Below are positions 26,892-36,325 of a stretch of DNA of 64,000 bases, piece by piece. Below the pieces are notes generated by a model. That model ran no database searches, was not told where the DNA came from, and saw only the letters and a list, made by a program, of their open reading frames with translations. Each line of letters starts with the position of its first letter. Position 1 is the stretch's first letter. The stretch lies in NCBI RefSeq assembly GCF_026341825.1, contig NZ_JAPENY010000001.1, positions 434,001 to 498,000 of the forward strand, in the 5' to 3' direction. The position numbers and the translations under genes are program-made. Source of the DNA: Streptomyces sp. NBC_00620 (lineage in GTDB: Bacteria > Actinomycetota > Actinomycetes > Streptomycetales > Streptomycetaceae).

Positions 26892-26995
26892 GCGAGGGAT
26901 TGTGCCGGGCCCGGGTGTCGGCCGATAGACCCCCAAGTGACCTTCTGCGAGACCGTATCCGCGCTGTTCACAGACCGGTTCCGCAGGCTCCGCGG

Positions 26996-27310
26996 CTATC
27001 GGGACTGCCACGCCCGTACGAGGTCTTCCAGCCCCAGCGCGCGGTCAGCGGCAGATCATCGCCCCCCCCAGCGGGACACCGCGACCAGTGAAGTGTCCGG
27101 AGCGGTACCGGGGACGGTGAGCATGTCGCATACCAAGGCGTCGTACTCGTGACGGCTGAAGGGCTGGGTCTCCAGCCACTTGACCGACCCGACGAAGTGC
27201 ACCTGGCCGGCCACCCGCTCCGCGGTCCGCACCGATGAGGTCGATCTCGGGGTTGTTCTGACGGTTGACCACCAGCGCCGGGCCAGTGCCAAGCAGGTCA
27301 CAGACTCACT
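26996..27310 (-). pseudogene. Decayed C-terminal fragment of a DUF234 AAA ATPase
   Basis: Three pieces in reverse orientation match the C-terminus of the intact ATPase at 29178-30593. VVNRQNNPEIDLIGADR matches YWTRTNDVEIDIVGADR. After a frameshift, VHFVGSVKWLETQPFSRHEYDAL matches LLFVGSIKWLEQSPFDRHDLAVL. After an in-frame TGA, AADRALGLEDLVRAW matches LDAAYGPCDLLTAW. The upstream part of the gene is missing: a stop lies just before the first piece. It is a relic of a second, diverged copy rather than a recent duplicate of the intact gene. Confidence 0.75.
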
Positions 27311-27511
27311 GGGACGCTGGCCGCTGCCGGACTGAAGTTAGACGGTGAGCCGGTGCCACGGCGGGATGTTCTCCGCAATCAGATCGGCCTCGGCCGGAGT
27401 CGGGATCTCATCCTCGTCCGCCGCCAGCGCATCCCTCCGGCATATCCGGATGCCCCGTGCGGGATTGTCACCATGGAGGCTGCCAGCCCCGCACCACTTC
27501 CATGGATGTCC

Positions 27512-28501
27512 TTAGCCGCCGCTCGCATGGAGAGCTCCATTCTCAATGTCGTCGACATGGACGATGACATCCGGAATATCCTTGAAGTGCATGAGGGCCT
27601 TGACGGAAACCTTGTAGCTCCGCCCTGCCCTCGCCACAGGGAAAGGAAACTGGCCTGCCCGAATGAGACGATGTGCGCCAGAAATAGAGATTCCCATCAC
27701 GTCTGCGGCTTCCTGGAGCCCAACGAACGAGGGGTAAAGGTCAGAGGCATAATAGTAGAGATTCTGGCTGGAAATCCGGGATCGCGACAGATTCGATGCC
27801 CTCACCACCTGACTGACCGACCCTGAACGACGACCAGTGCGCAGATCTTCGTGAAATCCCTGCACGGCGTCGGAGTAACCCACCCTCTGAAGCAGCGCCC
27901 CGAGTCGCTCACCCCTGATCTGCTCTGCGACATCCGGGTCACGGATACTTCCAGTATCGATGATCGACGACGCCCTAAGCACGGAACCCTGGGCGGACAT
28001 TTCCGGCTGGATGAATGTTTCGACGTCATCCATCGAGTACTCCGACGAGGTGGAATTCCCATACCGAAAAGCTACCTCGAAGGCCGCCTTTGCCATTCGA
28101 TCCCTGACGTGCCGTGGCGGAACGCCCGAGGCAGTGTCTACCCACACCTCCAATGCGGTTGCCACCATGGCCGACCGAATTTCCTCCAGTTCAACTCGGA
28201 AGTCACGGGAGATCCTCGAAGACAGTGAGCGGAAACATGGAACGATGCAGTCGAGGATGACTAGTCGCCACGTGTCGTCGCCATCCAGATCACATAGCCT
28301 TCCCATGGCAATCAGGGACTCCCACAGGCGAGAACTGGCCGCTGACCGGACTCCTGCGGAGATCACCTCGGAGCGGAACTTCGGATAAATGGGATGACGC
28401 TTAAACTCGCACTCATTCACATCTCCCACATGCACGCAAACTGGCATTCCCCCGAAGCCCTGGCGAACGTTCCATTCGATGCGATCAAAAACATCCGGCA
28501 T
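27512..28501 (-). CDS. Unknown protein with C-terminal excisionase-like HTH
   Basis: 329 residues. The base composition is clearly less GC-rich than flanking genes, and third positions include many A/T. The N-terminal two thirds is helical and not recognised by me (RLWESLIAMGRLCDLDGDDTWRLVILDCIVPCFRSL). The C-terminal 70 residues contain a helix-turn-helix of MerR/excisionase type: FVGLQEAADVMGISISGAHRLIRAGQFPFPVARAGRSYKVSVKAL. Such domains bind DNA in regulators and in excision factors of integrative elements. It lies between a decayed and an intact DUF234 ATPase, suggesting horizontally acquired DNA. No integrase is present. Confidence 0.65.
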   Translation of the reverse strand: MPDVFDRIEWNVRQGFGGMPVCVHVGDVNECEFKRHPIYPKFRSEVISAGVRSAASSRLWESLIAMGRLCDLDGDDTWRLVILDCIVPCFRSLSSRISRDFRVELEEIRSAMVATALEVWVDTASGVPPRHVRDRMAKAAFEVAFRYGNSTSSEYSMDDVETFIQPEMSAQGSVLRASSIIDTGSIRDPDVAEQIRGERLGALLQRVGYSDAVQGFHEDLRTGRRSGSVSQVVRASNLSRSRISSQNLYYYASDLYPSFVGLQEAADVMGISISGAHRLIRAGQFPFPVARAGRSYKVSVKALMHFKDIPDVIVHVDDIENGALHASGG

Positions 28502-29177
28502 GACTCAAGCCCCATTCTTCACCGGCCACCCGTGACAAAGTATGCCGGTCCATGAAGATTCAAAGGCCCTTACCCAACCGAGTCATCCAATCGCGTGAAC
28601 AATGTTTGCCTCTCCATCTTGGATTAATTCCTATCAGTGAGGGGCACCGGTCCCTTCTGGTCCTCCGTAGCTCCGCACAGCGACATCGCCCTGCCGGTGG
28701 AGGACTCGCGGACGACATCGCCAACCACCGCACGCGATCGCAATTCCGAAGCCGAACCGTATACATGCGACGGCACCGGCCGACAAGGCGGAGACATCCG
28801 CCGACATCAGCCCCAGAGACCGAGCTGACCACCCGGGTCGGTGTCCGTCGCGCGTGGCCCTTGCCCCTCCGACTGCAACAGGCTTCCCCCTTCTGTGCCC
28901 GCCTCCAACTCCCGCAGGGCCTCTGGAGGGCGGTCGTGTCAACGGCCTGCCACCCGGCTCTACCATTAGGCGGCCCGGCGCGTCCGCCAGCAGGCGGGCT
29001 TCTCGCGCTGCTGCCAGGCCTTCTCAGTTGCCAAGGTCGCAGCATCGCCTGTCAGCAGGACGCCGACTCAAGCGACCAACAGGCGATTCGCGACCGTTGG
29101 CACAGGCCCTCACACGACTACCCAGGTCGCCGACCCGCCCCGACGCCAACCGCGTTGGCTCTCAAGGATTTTGCCGC
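28502..29177. other. Gene-poor stretch in accessory region
   Basis: I see no convincing intact gene in these 676 bases. Frames on both strands stay open only through Arg/Pro/Cys-rich sequence. One short reverse frame ending at about 28971 reads VGVLLTGDAATLATEKAWQ and onward to RTRRAA before a stop. It looks protein-like but starts after a stop and may be a gene relic. An AATGGTAGAG string near 28968 resembles a tRNA D-arm but no cloverleaf can be completed. Confidence 0.4.
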
Positions 29178-30593
29178 TCACAGCGGCCATGCCGTCAGCA
29201 GATCGCAAGGGCCATAGGCGGCGTCGAGTCCCGGACAGTCGATTCCGCTGCGCGAGACCGCCGCAACCAGGACGGGATCGGGGGTGAGCGCAGCCCGGTG
29301 GCGGTGGAGGACTGCCAGGTCATGCCGGTCGAAGGGGGATTGCTCCAGCCACTTGATGGAACCGACGAACAGCAGCTCCTTGGCGATGGGCGCGCGGTCC
29401 GCACCAACGATGTCGATCTCGACGTCGTTGGTGCGGGTCCAGTAGCCGCCCACCGCAGGGGCCGCAGGCAACTGGTCGTCGGGCAGTATCCGGGCGAGCG
29501 CCTCGCGGATGAGCGGCTCGACGGCCCGACCGCGCCAACTGGTCCAGTTCTCCCGGATCCGCGCCAAGGTCAGATCGCCTCGTCCCCGCTCGATCTCCTC
29601 CATGGAGGGGCCGAGAAGGTGCAGCCAAAACCGCAGGTAGGGATCCGTCACCCGATAGCGGCGATCCTTCGAGGGCCGCAGGGATACGGGGAGTTCCGCA
29701 GCCACCATCCTCTTCTCCGTGAGCAGTTCCAGCGCCCGTTGCAAAGGCGTGGCCCCGATCCCGGCCGCGCGGGCGATGTTGGTGAAGGTCCGCTCGCCGC
29801 TGCCGATGGCCGCCAGCACCGTGCGCGCCTGGGCCTGCGGCGGGAATTCCGCAGCCAGTGAGCGCTCAGCGGAAACCAGCAGTGCCGAGACCGGATCGTG
29901 CAGTGCCTCGCCGAGGAAATCCCACAGCCCTGCGCCGTGCGGCCACTCCGCACAGATCAGCGGCAGCCCGCCGGTAACCAGCGCGGCGTCGAAGGCTTCC
30001 GCCGGATCCAGTCCCAGCATCCGCCCTACTTCGGCAGGGTTCAGCGGCCCGAGCACCATCTCTCGGCCGCGCTGGTGGAAGGGGCGCCCATAGCTGTTCA
30101 GCGCCTCCATCATCGACAGATCCGAGCCGATCAGGACCAGCAGCACCGGCTTGGTCTCCAGGACGCGATCCCAGGCACGCTGCAGCATCCCCTCGAAGGC
30201 GCCGTCAGTATCCATCAGGTAGGGAACCTCGTCGATGACCAGCACGCTCGCCCGGTCGGCAGGCAGCGCCGCGGCCAGCACATCGAACGCAGCGTCCCAG
30301 CTCTCCGGCCGCGCGGCAGCCACCAGCTGCGCCAGGGGCAGCGTCGACGCCTGGGCATCCCGGGCCAGCCGTGCCAGCTCGTCTCGGGGGGACGCACCGA
30401 TGGCGGCGTAGAACAAGAATGGCGCCCCGGACTGCTCCGCAAACCGCTCGACGAGCCGCGACTTTCCCACTCGGCGTCGTCCGCGCAGCATCACGCAACG
30501 GCCCGGCCGCTCACTCCCGACACCTACCGCCACCTTCTGAAGCTCGCGCTCCAGCGTCGCCAGCTCCTGCCGACGGCCTACGAAGTCCACCAC
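29178..30593 (-). CDS. AAA family ATPase with C-terminal DUF234 (archaeal-ATPase-like)
   Basis: 471 residues from GTG. Walker A is a variant, RGRRRVGKSRLV, and Walker B is VLVIDEVPYLMD. A winged-helix segment (about 265-320; TFTNIARAAGIGATPLQRALELLTEKRMV) precedes the DUF234 domain (about 320-470), which has nuclease-like features: WRGRAVEPLIRE, then EIDIVGAD and FVGSIKW, resembling the E-D-x-K pattern of PD-(D/E)XK folds. Such STAND-like ATPases are scattered in accessory DNA and their roles are unclear. The neighbourhood is accessory and a decayed relative lies 2 kb away. A promoter-region inverted repeat suggests autoregulation. Confidence 0.8.
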   Translation of the reverse strand: MVDFVGRRQELATLERELQKVAVGVGSERPGRCVMLRGRRRVGKSRLVERFAEQSGAPFLFYAAIGASPRDELARLARDAQASTLPLAQLVAAARPESWDAAFDVLAAALPADRASVLVIDEVPYLMDTDGAFEGMLQRAWDRVLETKPVLLVLIGSDLSMMEALNSYGRPFHQRGREMVLGPLNPAEVGRMLGLDPAEAFDAALVTGGLPLICAEWPHGAGLWDFLGEALHDPVSALLVSAERSLAAEFPPQAQARTVLAAIGSGERTFTNIARAAGIGATPLQRALELLTEKRMVAAELPVSLRPSKDRRYRVTDPYLRFWLHLLGPSMEEIERGRGDLTLARIRENWTSWRGRAVEPLIREALARILPDDQLPAAPAVGGYWTRTNDVEIDIVGADRAPIAKELLFVGSIKWLEQSPFDRHDLAVLHRHRAALTPDPVLVAAVSRSGIDCPGLDAAYGPCDLLTAWPL

Positions 30594-30616
30594 GCCTGCC
30601 GACCTCCACGCATGAA

Positions 30617-30648
30617 ACTAACGTCAATGTTAGTAACTCAAACGTTAG
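30617..30648. promoter_or_regulatory. AT-rich inverted repeat upstream of the AAA ATPase gene
   Basis: ACTAAC(GTCAAT)... closes with GTTAGT (30617-30634), and a third half-site GTTAG follows at 30644-30648. The region is far more AT-rich than its surroundings and lies 24-55 bases upstream of the start codon. It probably contains the promoter and an operator. Confidence 0.5.
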
Positions 30649-30720
30649 CATCGAGCGGGCTTGCAATGCACGACGAAACATGGCGGTTCGTCAGATGTCC
30701 CAGCACTATCCCGGCACGGG

Positions 30721-30771
30721 AAAGCGTCAGGGGCCGACCCAGGCGAGCCGACCCCCTCTGACCTGCGCTTT
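30721..30771 (-). terminator. Probable terminator of ychF
   Basis: AAAGCG/CGCTTT, GTCAG/CTGAC and GGG/CCC pair in order around a loop, giving an imperfect hairpin about 30 bases beyond the stop codon of the ychF gene. Confidence 0.45.
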
Positions 30772-30799
30772 CAGCAAGCACGACGTGCTGGAAATGCGC

Positions 30800-31888
<1,089 letters not shown>

Positions 31889-32050
31889 GTTGCGACTTCC
31901 CGTACGTGAGGATGGGCGAGGGCCCCCGGAGAGCGCGGGCCGATCCACCAGTCTACGGCGTGCGGGGTCCCGCACCGGCGACGTATCGAACGCTTGGCCA
32001 AGGTCTCCCCTACGGCGTGTCTGAAGGCCTATTCCACACATAAACCGACC

Positions 32051-32062
32051 TAAGTTGGTCCA
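32051..32062 (+). promoter_or_regulatory. -10 box of a predicted leaderless promoter
   Basis: TAAGTT, six bases, then the GTG start at 32063 with no ribosome-binding site. The spacing matches that seen before the genes at 16170, 36326 and 46388. Confidence 0.45.
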
Positions 32063-32644
32063 GTGGAGCAACACAGGACGCGTCCCCCTCAGTACAGACC
32101 GCAGCAGAGACCGCCTCGCGGCACGCCCTTCCCGTCGCAGGCCGGGCGGGGTGCGGCGGATGCTGTCCGGCGGGGCGCGGGGGTCTCCCGGCGGCCCGTT
32201 CCGCCGGTCGTCCAGGCGGTGCGGCGGATGCCGAATCCCCGGCTCACCGGGCTGGGCAGCGGGCTGTTCTGCGGTGCGCTGATGTTCGCGCTCGGCTGCC
32301 TCGACCAGCTGCTGTTCGGGGCCTCGCTGGTGGTCTACGGGGTGCTGTTCCTGCCGGTCTGCGCGCTGACCGCGGTGTGGGTGCGGCGGGGTGACCTCGT
32401 CAGCGCGCCGGTCGTCGTGCCGATCGCCTTCACCTTCGGGCTGCTGCCGATCGCCGACGACAGCGGGGGCGGGGTGGGGGGCCGGCTGATGGGGCTGGTC
32501 ACCACGCTCGCCGTGGAGGCGGGGTGGCTGTACGGGGGGACGCTGGTCGCGGGGCTCATCGTGACCGTGCGGAAGGCTCGGCTCATGAGCCGACGTGCCG
32601 CTCAGCGCCGGGCGCAGACCCCTGCGCGTCGTCGTCCGACCTGA
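32063..32644 (+). CDS. DUF6542-like integral membrane protein
   Basis: 193 residues. The first 55 are basic and Pro/Arg/Gln-rich. Four membrane helices follow: GLGSGLFCGALMFALGCL, LLFGASLVVYGVLFLPVCAL, VVVPIAFTFGLLPIA and LVTTLAVEAGWLYGGTLVAGLIV. The tail is Arg-rich. It looks like the actinobacterial DUF6542 family, with no known function. The start fits a leaderless mRNA. Its stop codon sits inside the first unit of a 23-base tandem repeat. Confidence 0.7.
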   Translation: MEQHRTRPPQYRPQQRPPRGTPFPSQAGRGAADAVRRGAGVSRRPVPPVVQAVRRMPNPRLTGLGSGLFCGALMFALGCLDQLLFGASLVVYGVLFLPVCALTAVWVRRGDLVSAPVVVPIAFTFGLLPIADDSGGGVGGRLMGLVTTLAVEAGWLYGGTLVAGLIVTVRKARLMSRRAAQRRAQTPARRRPT

Positions 32645-32718
32645 GGTCCGCGCGTACGACGACCTGAGGTCCGCGCGTACGACGACCTGAGGTCCGCGCG
32701 TACGACCTGAGGTCCGCT
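32640..32718. repeat. 23-bp tandem repeat spanning a stop codon
   Basis: The unit CCTGAGGTCCGCGCGTACGA plus CGA is present twice in full (32640-32662, 32663-32685), then as 20 bases (32686-32705), then as 13 bases (32706-32718). The first unit contains the TGA stop of the upstream gene. Each junction carries the 11-base palindrome GACCTGAGGTC, so the array is also a set of evenly spaced palindromes. Confidence 0.85.
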
Positions 32719-32752
32719 GTGGGTTTTCGCCGCTTCGCGGCGGGTTTCCCAC
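32719..32752. terminator. Hairpin between convergent genes
   Basis: GTGGG/CCCAC and CGCCGC/GCGGCG pair around a TTC loop with internal T-rich mismatches. It lies between the repeat array and the polyphosphate glucokinase stop, so it could end transcription from both sides. Confidence 0.55.
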
Positions 32753-32812
32753 CCCAGCCACCCGACTCGCCCCGCTACCAGGTCCAGCTCTGAAAAGCCC
32801 CGCCCAGCGGGC

Positions 32813-33559
32813 TTACGACGCCTTCGCCGCCCTCATCGCCGCCCCCACGATCCCCGCGTTGTTCTGCAGCTGCGCCGGGACGATCTCGGCTCTGATGCCC
32901 TCGATCAGGGGCAGGAACTTGTCGGCCTTGCGGCTGACGCCTCCGCCGATGATGAGGAGCTCAGGGGAGAAGAGCATCTCCAGGTGGGCGAGGTACTTCG
33001 TGACCCGGCGCGCCCAGTGCTCCCAGGTGAGCTCGTGGTCTTCCTTGGCCTTGGTGGAAGCGCGCTTCTCCGCGTCGTGGCCGCCCAGCTCCAGATGGCC
33101 CAGCTCCGTGTTCGGCACGAGGACGCCGTCGATGAAGAGCGCGCTGCCGATGCCCGTGCCGAAGGTGAGGAGGATGACCGTGCCCTGGCGGTCGCGGCCC
33201 GCGCCGAACTGCATCTCGGCGACGCCCGCCGCGTCCGCGTCGTTCAGCACCGTCACCGGAAGGCCGCCGAGCCGCCCGCTGAGCAGGGCGCGCGCGTCCT
33301 TGTCGATCCAGTCCTTGTCGACATTGGCAGCCGTACGGATGGTGGCCTCGCCGGTGACGACACCGGGGAAGGTGATGCCGACAGGGCCCGTCCAGCCGAA
33401 GTGACCGACGACCTCTTTCACGCCGTCCGCCACCGAGTCGGGCGTCGCGGGATGCGGAGTGAGCACCTTGAAGCGCTCTTCCGTCAACTCGCCGCGGTCC
33501 AGGTCCACAGGAGCGCCCTTGATCCCGGAACCACCGATGTCCACACCAAAGATCTGCAT
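32813..33559 (-). CDS. ppgK: Polyphosphate glucokinase (ROK family)
   Basis: 248 residues from the ATG of MQIFGVDIGGSGIKG; a GTG three codons upstream is possible. The phosphate-binding DIGGSGIKG, the catalytic loop with NDADAAGVAE, and LTFGTGIGSALF are all present. The HLELGGHDAE segment replaces the zinc motif of sugar-specific ROK kinases. These features identify the actinobacterial enzyme that phosphorylates glucose with polyphosphate (or ATP). It feeds glucose 6-phosphate to glycolysis. The ispH gene lies upstream on the same strand. Confidence 0.93.
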   Translation of the reverse strand: MQIFGVDIGGSGIKGAPVDLDRGELTEERFKVLTPHPATPDSVADGVKEVVGHFGWTGPVGITFPGVVTGEATIRTAANVDKDWIDKDARALLSGRLGGLPVTVLNDADAAGVAEMQFGAGRDRQGTVILLTFGTGIGSALFIDGVLVPNTELGHLELGGHDAEKRASTKAKEDHELTWEHWARRVTKYLAHLEMLFSPELLIIGGGVSRKADKFLPLIEGIRAEIVPAQLQNNAGIVGAAMRAAKAS

Positions 33560-33655
33560 GGATCCCACGTTACGTCCTGCGACTGACAGTCACTTCTCGG
33601 ACGGCGTACGGCGCCGGAACCTTCACGTCCGGACGCCCCGCGACCGCCCGGCCGG

Positions 33656-34651
33656 TCACTTCTCTCCGGTGCGCTCCGCCACCAGCGCCGCCGCCTCCGC
33701 ACGCAGATCGCGGCGCAGCTCCTTCGGCAGCGAGAAGGTGATGGACTCGTCGGCCGTCTTCACCGTTTCCACGTCGCCGTAGCCGCGCTCGGCCAGCCAC
33801 TCGAGGACTCCGTCGACCAGCACGTCCGGGACCGAGGCGCCGGAGGTCAGGCCGACCGTGGTGACGCCCTCCAGCCAGGCCTCGTCGATCTCGGAGGCGA
33901 AGTCCACCAGGTGCGCGGCGGAGGCGCCGGCGTCCAGGGCGACCTCGACCATACGGATCGAGTTCGAGGAGTTCTTCGAGCCCACCACGATCACCAGCTG
34001 GGCGTCCTCGGCGAGCTTCTTCACCGCGATCTGGCGGTTCTGCGTGGCGTAGCAGATGTCGTCGCTGGGCGGGGAGACGAGCTGCGGGAACTTGTTCTTG
34101 AGGGCGTCGACCGTCTCCATCGTCTCGTCGACCGACAGCGTGGTCTGGGAGAGCCAGACGACCTTCGACGGGTCACGGACCTCGACCTTGGCGACGTCCG
34201 AGGGGCCGTCGACCAGCGTGATGTGCTCGGGTGCCTCACCGGAGGTGCCGATGACTTCCTCGTGGCCCTCGTGCCCGATCAGGAGGATGTCGTAGTCCTC
34301 CTTCGCGAAGCGGACGGCTTCCTTGTGGACCTTGGTGACCAGCGGGCAGGTCGCGTCGATGGTCGCGAGCTTTCCGGCCGCGGCCTCGTCGTGGACGACA
34401 GGGGCGACGCCGTGCGCCGAGAACATGACGATGGACCCCTCGGGGACCTCCGCCGTCCGCTCGACGAAAATCGCACCCTTCTTTTCAAGGGTCTGCACGA
34501 CGTACTTGTTGTGGACGATCTCATGGCGGACATAGATGGGGGCCCCGTACTGCTCGAGGGCCTTCTCGACGGCGATCACGGCGCGGTCCACACCCGCGCA
34601 GTAGCCCCGGGGGGCGGCAAGCAGGACACGGCGGCCAGGCGAAGCAGTCAT
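33656..34651 (-). CDS. ispH: 4-hydroxy-3-methylbut-2-enyl diphosphate reductase
   Basis: 331 residues. IspH makes isopentenyl and dimethylallyl diphosphate in the last step of the MEP pathway. The three iron-sulfur cysteines are in [18 protein letters not shown] and [10 protein letters not shown]. The active-site [13 protein letters not shown] and [13 protein letters not shown] are intact. The ATG at 34651 gives the family's usual MTA start; a second ATG three codons upstream has no better signal. Divergent from the APC permease gene. Confidence 0.96.
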   Translation of the reverse strand: MTASPGRRVLLAAPRGYCAGVDRAVIAVEKALEQYGAPIYVRHEIVHNKYVVQTLEKKGAIFVERTAEVPEGSIVMFSAHGVAPVVHDEAAAGKLATIDATCPLVTKVHKEAVRFAKEDYDILLIGHEGHEEVIGTSGEAPEHITLVDGPSDVAKVEVRDPSKVVWLSQTTLSVDETMETVDALKNKFPQLVSPPSDDICYATQNRQIAVKKLAEDAQLVIVVGSKNSSNSIRMVEVALDAGASAAHLVDFASEIDEAWLEGVTTVGLTSGASVPDVLVDGVLEWLAERGYGDVETVKTADESITFSLPKELRRDLRAEAAALVAERTGEK

Positions 34652-34757
34652 GCCTCCCATCGTAAGGCCGCGCTCGGCAGGTCAAAGATCGCCTCCTTGG
34701 GGAGACTGTTGGAGAGCTGGGAGGGGTGGGGCCAGTCGCGACTCTCGGGAGGCACGG

Positions 34758-36149
34758 ATGTCCGACACGCAGACCTCGGCCGGAGCGGCCGGTGACGCCG
34801 GTGGTACCGGTGAGGAACGCGGGCTGCGGCGCAGTCTCGGCTTCCGGGACCTGGTCGTCTACGGGCTGCTGTTCATCGCCCCCATGGCACCCGTCGGCAT
34901 CTTCGGAACCCTCGACGCCAAGTCGCACGGCGCGGTGGCCCTGGTCTATGTCGTCGCCACCGTCGCGATGGCGTTCACCGCCTTCAGCTACGCCCAGATG
35001 GTCCGTGTGGTCCCTCAGGCGGGCTCGGTGTTCGCCTACGCGCGCGCGGGCCTCGGAAAAGAGGCCGGGTTCATCGCCGGGTGGATGGCGATGCTGGACT
35101 ATCTGCTCATCCCGGCCGTGGCGTACCTCTTCTCCGGGATCGCGATGAACGCGCTGGTCCCGGAGGTCTCCCGGTGGGTGTGGACCGCGCTCGCCGTGGT
35201 CGTCACGACGCTGCTCAACCTGTGGGGTGTGCGGGCGGCCGCCCGGGTCGGTTTCCTGGTGCTCGCGATGGAAATCGTGGTCCTTCTTGTCTTCGTCGTG
35301 TCGGCGATCGTCGTACTCGCGCGGGACGGGGCCGAGCGCGGCTGGCTGTCGCCCCTTTCGGGTGACGGCACCCAGGGGGCGTTCGCGCTGTCGGCGGTCA
35401 TCGGCGCCGTGTCGGTCGCCGTCCTGTCGTATCTGGGCTTCGACGCGATCGCCTCCTTCGCGGAGGAGGTGACGGGCGGTTCGGAGAAGGTGGCCCGGGC
35501 GGTGCTGTTCTGCCTGGTGCTCGCGGGTGTGCTGTTCGTGGCGCAGACCTACCTGGTGGCGCTTCTCGAGCCGACGACGTCCGCGCAGCTCGCCGCCGAT
35601 CCCGAGAAGCAGGGATCGGCCTTCTACGACGCCGTGGACGCCTCCGTCGGGACCTGGCTGCACGACCTGGTGGCCGTGAGCAAGGCGATCGGAGCGGCGT
35701 TCGCGGCGCTCGCCGGGCAGGCCGCGGCAGGCCGTCTGGTGTTCGCGATGGCCCGCGACCGGCGGCTGCCGCGGGTCCTGTCGAAGACGGACTCCGGGGT
35801 GCCGAGGCTTGCGCTGCTGTGCGCGGCGGTCATCACGCTGGTCGCCGCGGTCTGGGCGGCCCGGCGCGACGACGGACTCGACCACCTGGTGTCGGTGGTC
35901 AACATCGGTGCGCTGACCGCCTTCACGCTGCTGCACGCGAGCGTGGTGGGCTGGTTCGCCGTACGCCGTCGGGGTGGGCCTGTTGTGTGGTGGCGGCACA
36001 TCCTGGTCCCGGTCGTCGGCGCCGCGATCACCATCGCCGTGATCGTCGAGGCGTCGGCGACGGCTCAGGTGGTGGGGGCGATCTGGCTGGCGGTGGGGCT
36101 GGCGGTGCTGGTGGGACAGCGAGGTCGGGGCGGCGAGGGGGCTGGTTAG
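34758..36149 (+). CDS. APC-family amino acid permease
   Basis: 463 residues from an ATG with GGGAGG upstream. Twelve hydrophobic segments are recognisable, with the consensus start LGFRDLVVYGLLFIAPMAPVGIFG in helix 1 and the conserved VSVAVLSYLGFDAIASFAEEVTGG around helix 6. The family imports amino acids or polyamines with protons or by exchange. Substrate cannot be inferred. It stands alone, ending in a hairpin. Confidence 0.88.
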   Translation: MSDTQTSAGAAGDAGGTGEERGLRRSLGFRDLVVYGLLFIAPMAPVGIFGTLDAKSHGAVALVYVVATVAMAFTAFSYAQMVRVVPQAGSVFAYARAGLGKEAGFIAGWMAMLDYLLIPAVAYLFSGIAMNALVPEVSRWVWTALAVVVTTLLNLWGVRAAARVGFLVLAMEIVVLLVFVVSAIVVLARDGAERGWLSPLSGDGTQGAFALSAVIGAVSVAVLSYLGFDAIASFAEEVTGGSEKVARAVLFCLVLAGVLFVAQTYLVALLEPTTSAQLAADPEKQGSAFYDAVDASVGTWLHDLVAVSKAIGAAFAALAGQAAAGRLVFAMARDRRLPRVLSKTDSGVPRLALLCAAVITLVAAVWAARRDDGLDHLVSVVNIGALTAFTLLHASVVGWFAVRRRGGPVVWWRHILVPVVGAAITIAVIVEASATAQVVGAIWLAVGLAVLVGQRGRGGEGAG

Positions 36150-36150
36150 T

Positions 36151-36172
36151 CGGCCGGCGTTGGGGCCGGCCG
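36151..36172 (+). terminator. Terminator of APC permease gene
   Basis: CGGCCGGC and GCCGGCCG form an 8-bp perfect stem with a six-base loop immediately after the stop codon. Confidence 0.6.
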
Positions 36173-36173
36173 T

Positions 36174-36282
36174 GTGGGTTTTCGCCCCCTCCGCCCCTAC
36201 CCGCCGCGTACCTGGGGGCTGCCGCCCCCAGACCCCCGCTTTCGGCCTGAACGGCCTCGTCCTCAAACGCCGGACGGGCTGG
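36174..36282. repeat. Partial copy of the 6111-6278 intergenic element
   Basis: This stretch repeats the left half of the element at 6111-6278: the GTGGGTTTTCGCCCCCTCCG end, the internal GGGGGCTGCCGCCCCC hairpin and CCTCAAACGCCGGA. It differs by a short insertion containing another hairpin (TTCGGCCTGAACGGCC) and lacks the right terminal repeat. Confidence 0.7.
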
Positions 36283-36313
36283 ATCGTGCAGCCGTGTTGT
36301 CCGAGCCTGCGGC

Positions 36314-36325
36314 TACTCTCGCGGC
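36314..36325 (+). promoter_or_regulatory. -10 box of a predicted leaderless promoter for xseA
   Basis: TACTCT, then six bases, then the xseA ATG. There is no Shine-Dalgarno sequence, so the mRNA probably begins at the start codon. Confidence 0.5.

Noticed and set aside
27353..27826. 157-codon plus-strand open frame
   Set aside because: It overlaps the HTH gene in antisense, lacks a ribosome-binding site, and its translation is not protein-like.
28935..28990. tRNA-like string (TAATGGTAGAGC on the minus strand)
   Set aside because: It resembles a D-arm, but no T-arm GTTCGA, acceptor stem or plausible anticodon loop can be found at the right distances.
32640..32718. CRISPR-like array
   Set aside because: The units are directly head-to-tail with no spacers, and no cas genes occur in the window.
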